Of a stretch of 8,897 bases of DNA, positions 1 to 6,070 are shown piece after piece. The stretch lies in assembly GCA_937997355.1 (NCBI GenBank), contig CALKTZ010000106.1:1-8897 (forward strand), in the 5' to 3' direction. Position numbers and translations under genes: made by a program. Each line of letters starts with the position of its first letter. Positions within the stretch are counted from its first letter, which is position 1. The notes below the pieces were generated by a model. The model made no database searches and was not told where the DNA came from. It worked only from the letters and a program-made list of their open reading frames with translations. Source of the DNA: an uncultured Planctomycetales bacterium. Its GTDB lineage: Bacteria > Planctomycetota > Planctomycetia > Isosphaerales > Isosphaeraceae.

Positions 1-1
1 C

Positions 2-433
2 TCGATGGGTGGGCCGCCCAAACCCTCCGCGACCGACCCCGCCACCCCCTGCCGTACCCTCTACACCAAGATCTACCGGCTCAACCTCCCCGGCTTGCTG
101 CGGACCTTCGACTTCCCCGATCCCAATGCCTCCAGCGCGAAGCGAGACCAGAGCACGGTGGCGCCGCAGGCCCTCTTCCTGATGAATCATCCGTTCGTGC
201 TCGCCTCGGCGAAGGCGCTGACGGAGTATCCCGATGTCGTCGCCGCCGGTGGCATCGATGCGAAGCTCGAACGGATCTACGCCCGGCTCTTCGGCCGCAC
301 TCCCAACGCCGACGAGGTTTCGCTGGTGCGCGAATACCTCAAGGGGAATGGCGACCCCAGGGCCGAGGCCGCCGCGTGGCAATCGCTCGCCCAGGCATTA
401 TTCATGGCCAATGAGTTCGCCTTCGTGGATTGA
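2..433 (+). CDS. DUF1553 (PSD1) domain protein, C-terminal fragment
   Basis: This is the 3' end of a large planctomycete protein. The reading frame is open from base 2, so the true start lies before the window and the ATG at base 5 is internal. The visible 143 residues match the C-terminal part of the DUF1553 domain: a GGPP segment, a DPA..CRTLY segment (the family usually has RRTLY or RRSLY), then LNLPGLLRTFDFPDPNASS, KRDQSTVAPQALFLMNHPFV, and a final helical region ending LAQALFMANEFAFVD. Family members are often over 700 residues, carry DUF1549 and often a cytochrome-c-like domain in front, and are predicted to be exported; their reaction is not established. In planctomycetes the gene is usually followed directly by a DUF1501 gene. 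Here the nearest DUF1501 gene is 2.7 kb away. The family call is firm and the function is unknown. Confidence 0.9.
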   Translation, partial: SMGGPPKPSATDPATPCRTLYTKIYRLNLPGLLRTFDFPDPNASSAKRDQSTVAPQALFLMNHPFVLASAKALTEYPDVVAAGGIDAKLERIYARLFGRTPNADEVSLVREYLKGNGDPRAEAAAWQSLAQALFMANEFAFVD

Positions 434-449
434 GCCGATGAGAGCCAAA

Positions 450-469
450 GCGAAAATGGGACTGGCTCG
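450..469 (+). repeat. Solitary REP-like half-site
   Basis: The 20-mer gcgaaaatgggactggctcg is nearly identical to the left arm of the full palindrome 15 bp downstream (485-504), differing at one base. It lies 16 bp after the DUF1553 stop codon. It is read here as an extra half-unit of the REP-like family spread through the window. Confidence 0.75.
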
Positions 470-484
470 AACCGAGGAACCCAA

Positions 485-536
485 GCGAAAACGGGACTGG
501 CTCGTCGGTACTCCGCGTGCCTGTCCCATTTTTCGC
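485..536 (+). repeat. REP-like palindrome, module A copy 1
   Basis: This is a 52-bp imperfect palindrome. The left arm is gcgaaaacgggactggctcg (485-504), followed by a 12-nt loop and the right arm gtgcctgtcccatttttcgc (517-536). A second 52-bp copy lies at 2165-2216 on the other strand. The GGGACTGGCTC...GTGCCTGTCCC pattern resembles REP/REPIN sequences that RAYT-type (Y1) transposases mobilise in many bacteria. No such transposase gene is in the window. The RNA hairpin could also stop transcription behind the DUF1553 gene. Confidence 0.85.
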
Positions 537-562
537 GGGGCCGTGCGGTGAGCCCAGCAAGG

Positions 563-588
563 GAGACCTTCGGTCGTCGGGTTCGGCA
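563..588 (+). repeat. Repeat module C, copy 1 (partial)
   Basis: The segment begins gagaccttcggtcg and continues with a TCGG-containing sequence. It is shared with 5746-5771 and, with more changes, with the reverse strand of 1952-1977. It lies 26 nt after module A; in copy 3 the spacing is 27 nt. Similarity to the other copies fades after about 26 bp, whereas copies 2 and 3 stay alignable for 50 bp. Confidence 0.65.
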
Positions 589-593
589 TGGTC

Positions 594-622
594 TTCGTCG
601 ATTTCGCCCGATCGGATATGAT
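594..622 (+). promoter_or_regulatory. Weak candidate promoter for the acetyltransferase gene
   Basis: A TATGAT box (617-622, five of six to the sigma-70 -10 consensus) lies 17 bp downstream of a poor -35 hexamer TTCGTC (594-599). It would leave a leader of roughly 80 nt before the ATG at 712. The -35 match is weak, so only the -10 box is suggestive. Confidence 0.25.
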
Positions 623-711
623 GGCGTCCGATACCGTTCGGATGGGAAACGACGCGAAGCCGACGCAGCTTCCTTGAGATCATTCGACCGACCGAACCCA
701 GGAAATCATCC

Positions 712-1908
712 ATGACCGATCCTTCCACCGAGATCGAGCCTGCCCCGAAATCTCCGCCGCCGCTTCCCCCCGACGACATGACCGCACCGCCGCCATCGGC
801 CGCGCCGACGAAGACGGGGGAGCGGCTCGTCTCGATCGACGCCCTGCGCGGCTTCGACATGTTCTGGATCATGGGGGCGGACAAGCTCGCCCGCACCCTC
901 TGCGACTGGTGGGGGACGCCGGAGGCGAAGCAGTTCGGCGAGCAGTTCGAACACGTGCAGTGGGAGGGCTTCCATTTCTATGACCTCATCTTTCCCCTCT
1001 TTATCTTCGTCGTGGGGGCGGTGATCCCGTTCTCGCTCAGCAAGTATCGGGTGGGGGATCGGGCCGGGGCGGCCGTCTATTTCCGGATCGTCCGGCGCGT
1101 GGCCTTCCTGTTCTTGTTGGGCCTCCTGTTCAATAATCTCTTGCAGTTCCCGCCGCTCGATCAGTTCCGGGTGATGGGGGTCTTGCAGCGCATCGCCCTC
1201 TGCTACGGCGCGGCATCGATTCTCTATCTCCTGCTCGGGACCCGAGGCCGGGGCATCCTCTTCGTCGCGATCCTGCTGGGCTACTGGGGACTCTTCGCGT
1301 TGGTCCCTTCCCCCACGTCTCACACGAAGGGGGATTACACGAGGGAAACCAACCTCGCCGGCTACATCGACACTCACTATCTCCCCGGCAAGCCGTACAC
1401 GGTTTACGGCGACAACGAAGGGCTCCTCTCCACGATCCCCGCCATCGCCACGGCCCTGCTCGGCGTGTTCGCGGGGGAATGGCTCCGCTCGGTCCGGTCG
1501 GGCTGGGCCAAGGTGGGGGGGCTCCTGCTGGCGGGGCTGATCTGCCTGGGGATCGGCTACGGCTGGGGGAAATTCTTCCCGATCATCAAGATCCTCTGGA
1601 CCAGCTCGTATGTGCTCGTGGTGGGGGGATGGAGCCTGATCCTGCTGGGGCTGTTCTACGCGATCATCGACGTGCTCAAGCTTCGGGCCTGGGCATTCCC
1701 GTTCGTCGTGATCGGCATGAACGCGATCACGATCTACTTCCTCCCCAAGATCATCGACTTCCAGGACATCTCGGTGTTCTTCCTGGGGGGGCTCGCCAAG
1801 CTCGCCGGGAATCCCGCGGGGGTGGCGCTGGTCGTCGCCGGCATGCTGCTGGTGAAATGGCTGCTCCTGCTCTATCTCTACCGCCGGAGAATCTTCCTGC
1901 GGCTCTGA
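712..1908 (+). CDS. HGSNAT-like / DUF5009 membrane acyltransferase
   Basis: This 398-residue integral membrane protein is related to the heparan-alpha-glucosaminide N-acetyltransferase catalytic family (HGSNAT/NagX/DUF5009). After a proline-rich cytoplasmic head (about 1-36) comes the family signature ERLVSIDALRGFDMFWIMG (37-55). It is followed by FEHVQWEGFHFYDLIFPLFI (79-98) and GAVIPFSL (102-109). His81 sits where the family's catalytic histidine is expected. About ten hydrophobic segments follow, between residues 90 and 390, ending in a basic YRRRIFLRL tail. Family members move an acetyl group across the membrane onto amino sugars; the substrate here is unknown. The ATG at 712 has a weak upstream AGGAAA (700-705) and directly precedes the head; no better start is seen. 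REP-containing repeat clusters lie on both sides, so it is probably transcribed alone. Confidence 0.85.
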   Translation: MTDPSTEIEPAPKSPPPLPPDDMTAPPPSAAPTKTGERLVSIDALRGFDMFWIMGADKLARTLCDWWGTPEAKQFGEQFEHVQWEGFHFYDLIFPLFIFVVGAVIPFSLSKYRVGDRAGAAVYFRIVRRVAFLFLLGLLFNNLLQFPPLDQFRVMGVLQRIALCYGAASILYLLLGTRGRGILFVAILLGYWGLFALVPSPTSHTKGDYTRETNLAGYIDTHYLPGKPYTVYGDNEGLLSTIPAIATALLGVFAGEWLRSVRSGWAKVGGLLLAGLICLGIGYGWGKFFPIIKILWTSSYVLVVGGWSLILLGLFYAIIDVLKLRAWAFPFVVIGMNAITIYFLPKIIDFQDISVFFLGGLAKLAGNPAGVALVVAGMLLVKWLLLLYLYRRRIFLRL

Positions 1909-1927
1909 TCCTGATGAGGGGCTGATG

Positions 1928-1977
1928 CGTTCGGCGGTGGTCTCTTGATCCCGCCGAAACGGCCGACCGAAGGTTTC
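1928..1977 (-). repeat. Repeat module C, copy 2 (reverse)
   Basis: Read on the minus strand, this 50-mer starts gaaaccttcggtcgg. It aligns without gaps to 5746-5795, with 39 of 50 identical bases by hand count. It contains the inverted pair ttcggcgg / ccgccgaa (1930-1937 and 1951-1958, 8-bp stem), which could also act as a weak terminator for the acetyltransferase gene; no T-run follows. A neighbouring 6-bp stem, cgaagg/ccttcg, lies at 1968-1987. Confidence 0.7.
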
Positions 1978-2003
1978 ACATCCTTCGCATCGGCCCACGG
2001 CAA

Positions 2004-2116
2004 CCAAACTCCCCCCCTTACAAAGGGGGGGATCAGGGGGGGTGGATGAAGCCATGCCGATTCCTCGAAGAACTCCCCCCTGTGTCCCCCCTCCGAAAGG
2101 GGGGACGTTTTTTGAT
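2004..2116 (-). repeat. Double C-run/G-run hairpin element, module B copy 2
   Basis: This element of about 113 bp has two strong hairpins. At 2011-2031 a 9-bp stem CCCCCCCTT/AAGGGGGGG has a 3-nt loop. At 2084-2106 a 9-bp stem gtcccccct/aggggggac has a 5-nt loop. Its reverse complement aligns along its length with 5552-5656. The shared landmarks, in order, are AT(C/G)AAA, cgtcccccct, tcggagggggga, caggggggagt, ccttcga or cttcga, ctcatccaccc or ttcatccaccc, and gtttgg. The middle has diverged. No reading frame is convincing inside it. Confidence 0.8.
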
Positions 2117-2164
2117 ACGCTTATGCCGTTGTGTGTTCGGTGCGGGGCTCCCGTCTCCATGCCC

Positions 2165-2216
2165 GCGAAAAATGGGACAGGCACGTCACTTTGTTCCGAG
2201 CCAGTCCCTTTTTCGC
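2165..2216 (-). repeat. REP-like palindrome, module A copy 2 (reverse)
   Basis: The plus-strand arms are gcgaaaaatgggacaggcac (2165-2184) and gagccagtccctttttcgc (2198-2216), with a 13-nt loop. The total length is 52 bp, exactly that of copy 1, and the orientation is reversed. The arms differ from perfect complementarity by one bulged base and about two mismatches. The element ends 65 bp before the DUF4058 start codon, so it lies in the leader of that operon or directly next to its promoter. Confidence 0.85.
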
Positions 2217-2281
2217 TCCGGCTGTCCGTAGCCAACCGCACCGGCCTTTCCAGGTCTGATCCAATCTCGGAGGCTCCATCG

Positions 2282-3076
2282 ATGCCGTCGCCGTTCCCCG
2301 GGATGGACCCTTATCTCGAAGGTTCGCTCTGGACCAGTGTCCACACGGCGCTCGCGGTGCAACTCGTCCATGTTCTGAATCCGCTCCTGCTCCCGCGTTA
2401 CTTCGCGTTCGCCTCCAGGCGGATGGTGCTGGAGATGCCGCAGGAGCCGGACATCGCGATCGGCGATGTCTATCCCGATGTCGCCGTGCTCCGGGCCAGG
2501 CCGAAGGATGAGCGCGCGAGCCCGCCGGTTGCCGGCGGATCGGCGATCGCGGCGCCGGTGCGGATGGTGAGCCTCCTCCCCTCGCGGGTCCCTCATGTCA
2601 CGGTGGAGATCCGCGACGTGGAGAATCGGCAACTCGTCACGGTCATCGAGATTCTCTCGCCGACCAACAAAAGGAAGGGGCGAGGGTTCAACGAGTATCA
2701 ACGACGGCGCGAGCAAATCCTCCTCGGAGCCGTCCATTTGATGGAGATCGACTGGCTCCATCAAGGCCGGAGGATTCCGCTCAAGGGGGAGTTGCCCCCG
2801 ACCCCCTATTTCGTCTTCCTAACCCGGACCTGGGATTTCCCGATCACCGAGACATGGCCGATCGCAATCGACCAGCCGTTGCCGGTCGTCCCGGTGCCCT
2901 TGAGGGAGGGGGAGGAGTCGATCGCGATCGACCTGGGTCAGGCGCTCACTCGGGTGTATGATGATTGTTGCTTCCGGCAGGTCATCGACTACGCCAGGCC
3001 TCCCGAGGTGCGGCTTCCGGCCGAAGAGGCTGCCTGGGTCGACGCTCATCTCCGGTCGGCCGGATTGCGGAGCTAG
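2282..3076 (+). CDS. DUF4058 family protein
   Basis: This protein has 264 residues and is recognised as DUF4058 by its opening MPSPFPGMDPYLE, W17..VH21 and the core TVIEILSPTNKRKG (120-133), followed by EYQRRREQIL and VHLMEIDWLHQGRRIP (151-166). The length fits the family (roughly 250-270). The ATG at 2282 was chosen because it begins the conserved motif and has GGAGG at 2269-2273, 8 nt upstream. An in-frame ATG at 2042 would run through repeat DNA and is not credible. The order D62-V-YPDV (62-67) then a beta-strand-like TVIEILSP with E123 and K130 resembles the D...E-x-K layout of PD-(D/E)XK folds such as Uma2; this is inference from pattern only. The function is unknown. The protein is soluble with no signal peptide. 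The DUF1501 gene begins 36 bp later, so the two are probably cotranscribed. Confidence 0.85.
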   Translation: MPSPFPGMDPYLEGSLWTSVHTALAVQLVHVLNPLLLPRYFAFASRRMVLEMPQEPDIAIGDVYPDVAVLRARPKDERASPPVAGGSAIAAPVRMVSLLPSRVPHVTVEIRDVENRQLVTVIEILSPTNKRKGRGFNEYQRRREQILLGAVHLMEIDWLHQGRRIPLKGELPPTPYFVFLTRTWDFPITETWPIAIDQPLPVVPVPLREGEESIAIDLGQALTRVYDDCCFRQVIDYARPPEVRLPAEEAAWVDAHLRSAGLRS

Positions 3077-3112
3077 GCCGAGGCCAATCGATTTCTCGAA
3101 GAGGGTTCCATC

Positions 3113-4582
3113 ATGTCCGAACGGTCGATGAACGAAGATCCCCGGCGAGACCCGACCCTGACGCGCCGGGACTTGCTGACGCGCGGCGGGATGGGCTTCG
3201 GCATGCTCGGGCTGGCGGGGGTGCTGGCCGACGACCGCCGGCTCGTGGCCGCGACCCCGGAGCCGGCGGCCGGCGCGGCCTCGGCCCCGCGCGCGCTCAA
3301 CCCGCTGGCCCCCCGGCCGCCGCAGTTCCCCGGCAAGGCGAAGCAGGTCGTCCATCTGTTCATGAACGGCGGGCCGTCGCACATGGACCTGTTCGACCCC
3401 AAGCCGATGCTCACCAGGTATCACGGCAAACCCCTCCCCAATCCCAACCTGCGCACCGAGCGGAAGACCGGCGCCGCGCTCGGCTCGCCGTTCAAGTTCC
3501 GCAAGTATGGCGAGAGCGGCATCGAGGTGAGCGAGCTGTTCGCGCACACCGCACAGGCCCACATCGACGAGATGTGCGTGATCCGCTCGATGCACGCCGA
3601 GGTCCCCAACCATGAGCCCTCCCTGATGCTCATGAACTGCGGCGACGGCCGCCAGCAGCGGCCGAGCTTCGGCGCCTGGGCGACCTACGGCCTCGGCTCG
3701 GAGAACCAGAACCTCCCCGGCTTCATCGCGATGTGCCCGGGGGGCTACCCGGTCGTCGGCATCCAGAACTGGCGATCGGCATTCCTCCCCGGCGCCTACC
3801 AGGGGACCTACATCGACACCAAGCACACCGAGATCGACAAGCTCATCGAGAATATCCGCAACCCCTCGGCGGGACCGGCCGAGCAGCGACGCCAGTTAGA
3901 CCTGGTGGCGAAGCTCAACCGTCAGCATTCGCTCGACCGCGCGCAAGACCCCGCCCTGGAGGCGCGGATCCAGTCGTTCGAGCTGGCCTACCGCATGCAG
4001 GGGGAGGCGGCCGAGGCGTTCGACATCAGCCGGGAGCCGGAATCGATCCGCGAGATGTACGGACCCGGCACCCAGGCCCGGCAGCTCCTCATCACGCGTC
4101 GGCTCATCGAGCGAGGGGTGCGCTTCGTGCAGGTCTGGAGCGGGGCCGGCCAGCCCTGGGACAACCACGATTCGATCGCCCCGGCCCTGCGCAACCTGGC
4201 CGGCGAGTGGGACCGCGCGATCGCCGCGTTCCTCACCGACCTCAAGCAACGCGGGCTCTTCGACAGCACCCTCGTGATGTGGGGGGGCGAGTTCGGCCGC
4301 ACGCCGGTCGCCGAATTGCCTTCGCTCTCGGGGCGCGATCACAATCACTACGGCTTCACGATGTGGCTGGCCGGCGGCGGGGCCAAGGGGGGCTACGTGC
4401 ATGGCGCGACCGACGAGTTCGGCTTCGCGGCCGTGGAGAACAAGGTCCACGTCCACGACCTCCACGCCACGGCCCTCCACCTGCTGGGCTTCAACCACGA
4501 GACCCTCACCTATCGCTACGCGGGGCGAGACTTCCGCCTCACCGACGTCCACGGCCGCGTGGTGAACGAGCTGATCGCCTGA
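3113..4582 (+). CDS. Tat-exported DUF1501 domain protein
   Basis: This protein has 489 residues. A twin-arginine signal lies at the N-terminus: TRRDLLTRGG (17-26, Arg18-Arg19) followed by the hydrophobic GMGFGMLGLAGVLA, so the protein is expected to be exported folded. Typical DUF1501 motifs follow: HLFMNGGPSHMDLFDPKP (81-98), the RPSFGAWATYGLGSENQNLPGF region (183-204), the PWDNHDS segment (348-354), WGGEFGRTP (390-398) and GRDHNHYGFT (407-416), ending in a GRDFRLTDVHG region. DUF1501 is related to the alkaline-phosphatase/sulfatase fold, and the many Asp, His and Asn residues could bind metal; its activity is not established. The ATG at 3113 has GAAGAGG at 3098-3104, spaced 8 nt; a second ATG at 3128 would keep the Tat motif but lacks such a site. 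The protein normally pairs with a DUF1553 protein, whose end is at 433 here. An aldo/keto reductase follows after 16 bp. Confidence 0.93.
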   Translation: MSERSMNEDPRRDPTLTRRDLLTRGGMGFGMLGLAGVLADDRRLVAATPEPAAGAASAPRALNPLAPRPPQFPGKAKQVVHLFMNGGPSHMDLFDPKPMLTRYHGKPLPNPNLRTERKTGAALGSPFKFRKYGESGIEVSELFAHTAQAHIDEMCVIRSMHAEVPNHEPSLMLMNCGDGRQQRPSFGAWATYGLGSENQNLPGFIAMCPGGYPVVGIQNWRSAFLPGAYQGTYIDTKHTEIDKLIENIRNPSAGPAEQRRQLDLVAKLNRQHSLDRAQDPALEARIQSFELAYRMQGEAAEAFDISREPESIREMYGPGTQARQLLITRRLIERGVRFVQVWSGAGQPWDNHDSIAPALRNLAGEWDRAIAAFLTDLKQRGLFDSTLVMWGGEFGRTPVAELPSLSGRDHNHYGFTMWLAGGGAKGGYVHGATDEFGFAAVENKVHVHDLHATALHLLGFNHETLTYRYAGRDFRLTDVHGRVVNELIA

Positions 4583-4598
4583 ACCGGGAGAGCCTGCC

Positions 4599-5495
4599 AT
4601 GTCGAGCGTCTTGTCGGATCGCGATCAATCGGCCGGCGGCGATTCCGGCTCCGGGGATGGCGCCATCCCCCCCCGCCCCCTGGGACGCACCGGCTATTCG
4701 CCGACCCTCTTCGCCCTCGGCGGCGAGGGGGTATTGCGAACCTTCGGGCGGGAACGCGAGGCGGCGGCGGTGATCCACCGCGCGCTCGACCTCGGCGTGA
4801 ACTACTGCGACACCGCGCCCGCCTACGCCGGCAGCATCGATTATTACGGCGCTTCGCTCGGCGAGCGGCGGGACGAGATCTTCCTCGCATCGAAGACGCA
4901 CGACCGCACGCGCGACGGCTCGTTGCGGCTCCTCGACGACAGCCTCAAGCGGCTGCGCACCGATCATCTCGACCTCTGGCAGCTCCACGACCTGCGGACC
5001 CCCGACGACCTGCGACGAATCTTCTCCAAGGGGGGCGCGCTCGAAGCCTTGATCCAGGCCCGTGCGGAAGGCCGCGTGCGTTTCCTCGGGATCACCGGGC
5101 ACCAGGACCCCGCGATCCTGCTCGACGCGATGGATCGCTTCGACTTCGACACCGTCCTCATGGCGCTCAACGCGGCCGACGTGCATCGGCTCTCGTTCGC
5201 GCAGACGGTGCTCGTCGAGGCGAGCCGGCGTGGCATGGGGGTGATCGGCATGAAGGTCTACGCGGCCGGCATCTTGATCCGCGCGGGGCTCTCGGCGGCC
5301 GATGCCATGCGCTACGTCCTCGGGCTCCCCGGAGTCTCCACCGTCATCATCGGCTGCTCGACCCCTGAGGAGGTCGAGGAGAACGCGCGGATCGCGCGCG
5401 AGCTGACCCCCTTCGACGAGGCCGAGCGGCTCCATCTCGAATCGCGCACCCGCGCCCACGCGCATCACTTCACGTCGTACAAGCGGCCGGATTGA
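4599..5495 (+). CDS. Aldo/keto reductase
   Basis: This 298-residue NAD(P)H-dependent oxidoreductase belongs to the aldo/keto reductase barrel family. The strand-1 motif is PLGRTGYSPTLFALGGEG (27-44). The catalytic tetrad can be placed at Asp71 and Tyr76 (NYCDTAPAY, 68-76), Lys99 (LASKTHD) and His130 (LWQLHDL). Cofactor-side features are the GVSTVIIGCSTPEEVEEN region (245-262) and GVIGMKVYAAG (214-224). All four catalytic residues are present, so an active enzyme is likely; it reduces a carbonyl, possibly on a sugar, but the substrate cannot be read from sequence. The first about 22 residues are an acidic Ser/Gly-rich extension that is not part of the fold. The ATG at 4599 has GGGAG at 4586-4590, 8 nt upstream, and lies 16 bp after the DUF1501 stop, so it is very probably the last gene of that operon. 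It ends in a His-rich AHAHHFTSYKRPD tail. Confidence 0.93.
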   Translation: MSSVLSDRDQSAGGDSGSGDGAIPPRPLGRTGYSPTLFALGGEGVLRTFGREREAAAVIHRALDLGVNYCDTAPAYAGSIDYYGASLGERRDEIFLASKTHDRTRDGSLRLLDDSLKRLRTDHLDLWQLHDLRTPDDLRRIFSKGGALEALIQARAEGRVRFLGITGHQDPAILLDAMDRFDFDTVLMALNAADVHRLSFAQTVLVEASRRGMGVIGMKVYAAGILIRAGLSAADAMRYVLGLPGVSTVIIGCSTPEEVEENARIARELTPFDEAERLHLESRTRAHAHHFTSYKRPD

Positions 5496-5512
5496 GCGGC
5501 CGGAGCGGCACC

Positions 5513-5524
5513 GGGGACTGGCTC
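5513..5524 (+). repeat. REP-like left arm remnant, module A copy 3
   Basis: The sequence gggactggctcg repeats the distal half of the copy-1 left arm (493-504). It lies 17 bp after the aldo/keto reductase stop. Its matching right arm is not 12 nt away, as in copy 1, but 174 nt away at 5699-5718; the double-hairpin module B lies between. Confidence 0.6.
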
Positions 5525-5551
5525 GATGGCACTTTATTTCGTTCTCCAAAC

Positions 5552-5656
5552 ATGAAACACGTCCCCCCTCTCGGAGGGGGGATGCAGGGGGGAGTCCTTC
5601 GATGCAAGGCCGCCGCCTCATCCACCCTCTATCGTCCCCCTTGGGTACGTGTTTGG
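5552..5656 (+). repeat. Double C-run/G-run element, module B copy 3
   Basis: About 105 bp, homologous to the reverse strand of 2004-2116. The first hairpin is intact: TCCCCCCT/AGGGGGGA at 5562-5582, extended by a C-G pair and closed by a 3-nt loop. The landmarks caggggggagtccttcga and ctcatccaccct are retained. The second C-run/G-run hairpin is degraded (tcgtccccc, then ttgggtacg). The element is non-coding. Confidence 0.8.
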
Positions 5657-5698
5657 CGGATGGCGATATCGTTGAGCCGGAGCTCGAAGCGGAGCGCC

Positions 5699-5718
5699 GT
5701 GCCTGTCCCTTTTTTCGC
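5699..5718 (+). repeat. REP-like right arm, module A copy 3
   Basis: The sequence gtgcctgtcccttttttcgc matches the copy-1 right arm (517-536) at 19 of 20 bases. Module C begins 27 nt downstream, close to the 26 nt seen in copy 1. This supports a common ancestral A-C unit. Confidence 0.8.
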
Positions 5719-5745
5719 GAGCTCGCGCCATTGCCAAGATAGTTG

Positions 5746-5795
5746 GAGACCTTCGGTCGCGGGTATCGGCGGGGTTGGGAGGCCACCGCCGATCG
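5746..5795 (+). repeat. Repeat module C, copy 3
   Basis: The segment starts gagaccttcggtcgcggg and contains the inverted pair tcggcgg / ccgccga (5766-5772 and 5786-5792). It aligns ungapped with the reverse strand of 1928-1977, 39 of 50 identical. Its first about 20 bases also match 563-582. Confidence 0.7.
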
Positions 5796-5945
5796 GGCAA
5801 CGACCCGCGCCGAACAAGATCCACTGCGAAGTCGCGATTGTAGCGATCGTGTTGAAAATCCAGCGTTTTTCGCGGTCAAACGCGTGTTGGCTGGGGCCAA
5901 TCGTCGGGCGTTGAACGCACGAACGCGCCTCGCGAAAAACAAGAG
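5796..5945. other. Gene-free stretch with a 10-bp inverted repeat
   Basis: No credible gene is seen. A perfect inverted repeat, gtttttcgcg (5865-5874) and cgcgaaaaac (5931-5940), brackets 56 bp. The right-hand copy supplies the T-run of the minus-strand terminator next to it. The roughly 93 bp between that terminator and the basic-protein stop codon at 6071 also show no feature. Confidence 0.45.
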
Positions 5946-5976
5946 CGCCCCTCCGGTCGCAAGGGCCGGAGGGGCG
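5946..5976 (-). terminator. Rho-independent terminator of the basic-protein gene
   Basis: A perfect 11-bp stem, cgcccctccgg (5946-5956) with ccggaggggcg (5966-5976), has a 9-nt loop. On the minus strand it is followed by ctcttgttttt, a usable U-run. It lies about 95 nt past the stop of the minus-strand gene at 6071. On the plus strand the following sequence is only weakly T-rich. Confidence 0.7.
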
Positions 5977-6070
5977 AGTTTGATTGCGTTTCGGATGATG
6001 CCGGCTTGGCCCGGAGGAGGCGAAGCGGAATGGAACGAAGGGATATGTCGTAGCGAGGTTGACTCGGGAT

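Noticed and set aside
2004..2216. Possible CRISPR array because of regularly placed short repeats
   Set aside because: There is no regular repeat-spacer periodicity and no cas gene. The repeats are palindromic REP-type and C-run/G-run hairpins.
706..2241. 511-residue open frame on the minus strand opposite the acetyltransferase gene
   Set aside because: Its protein is a low-complexity mix of Arg, Asp, Glu, Gln and Pro with no recognisable domain. It lies opposite a clear membrane protein gene and runs into repeat DNA. Long antisense frames are common in GC-rich genes.
2042..2281. N-terminal extension of the DUF4058 protein from an ATG at 2042
   Set aside because: The extra 80 residues are translated from repeat modules B and A. 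The family begins at MPSPFPGMDP and a good ribosome site precedes the ATG at 2282.
2819..3826. 335-residue minus-strand frame opposite the DUF4058/DUF1501 junction
   Set aside because: It overlaps two well-supported genes, has no ribosome site and has Arg/Gly/Ala/Val-rich shadow composition.
5492..5914. 140-residue plus-strand frame after the aldo/keto reductase
   Set aside because: It overlaps the reductase stop and is made of repeat modules A, B and C. There is no ribosome site or protein motif.
4539..5942. 467-residue open frame on the minus strand opposite the aldo/keto reductase
   Set aside because: The reductase on the plus strand has its full catalytic tetrad. The antisense product has no family motif and also crosses repeat modules A, B and C.
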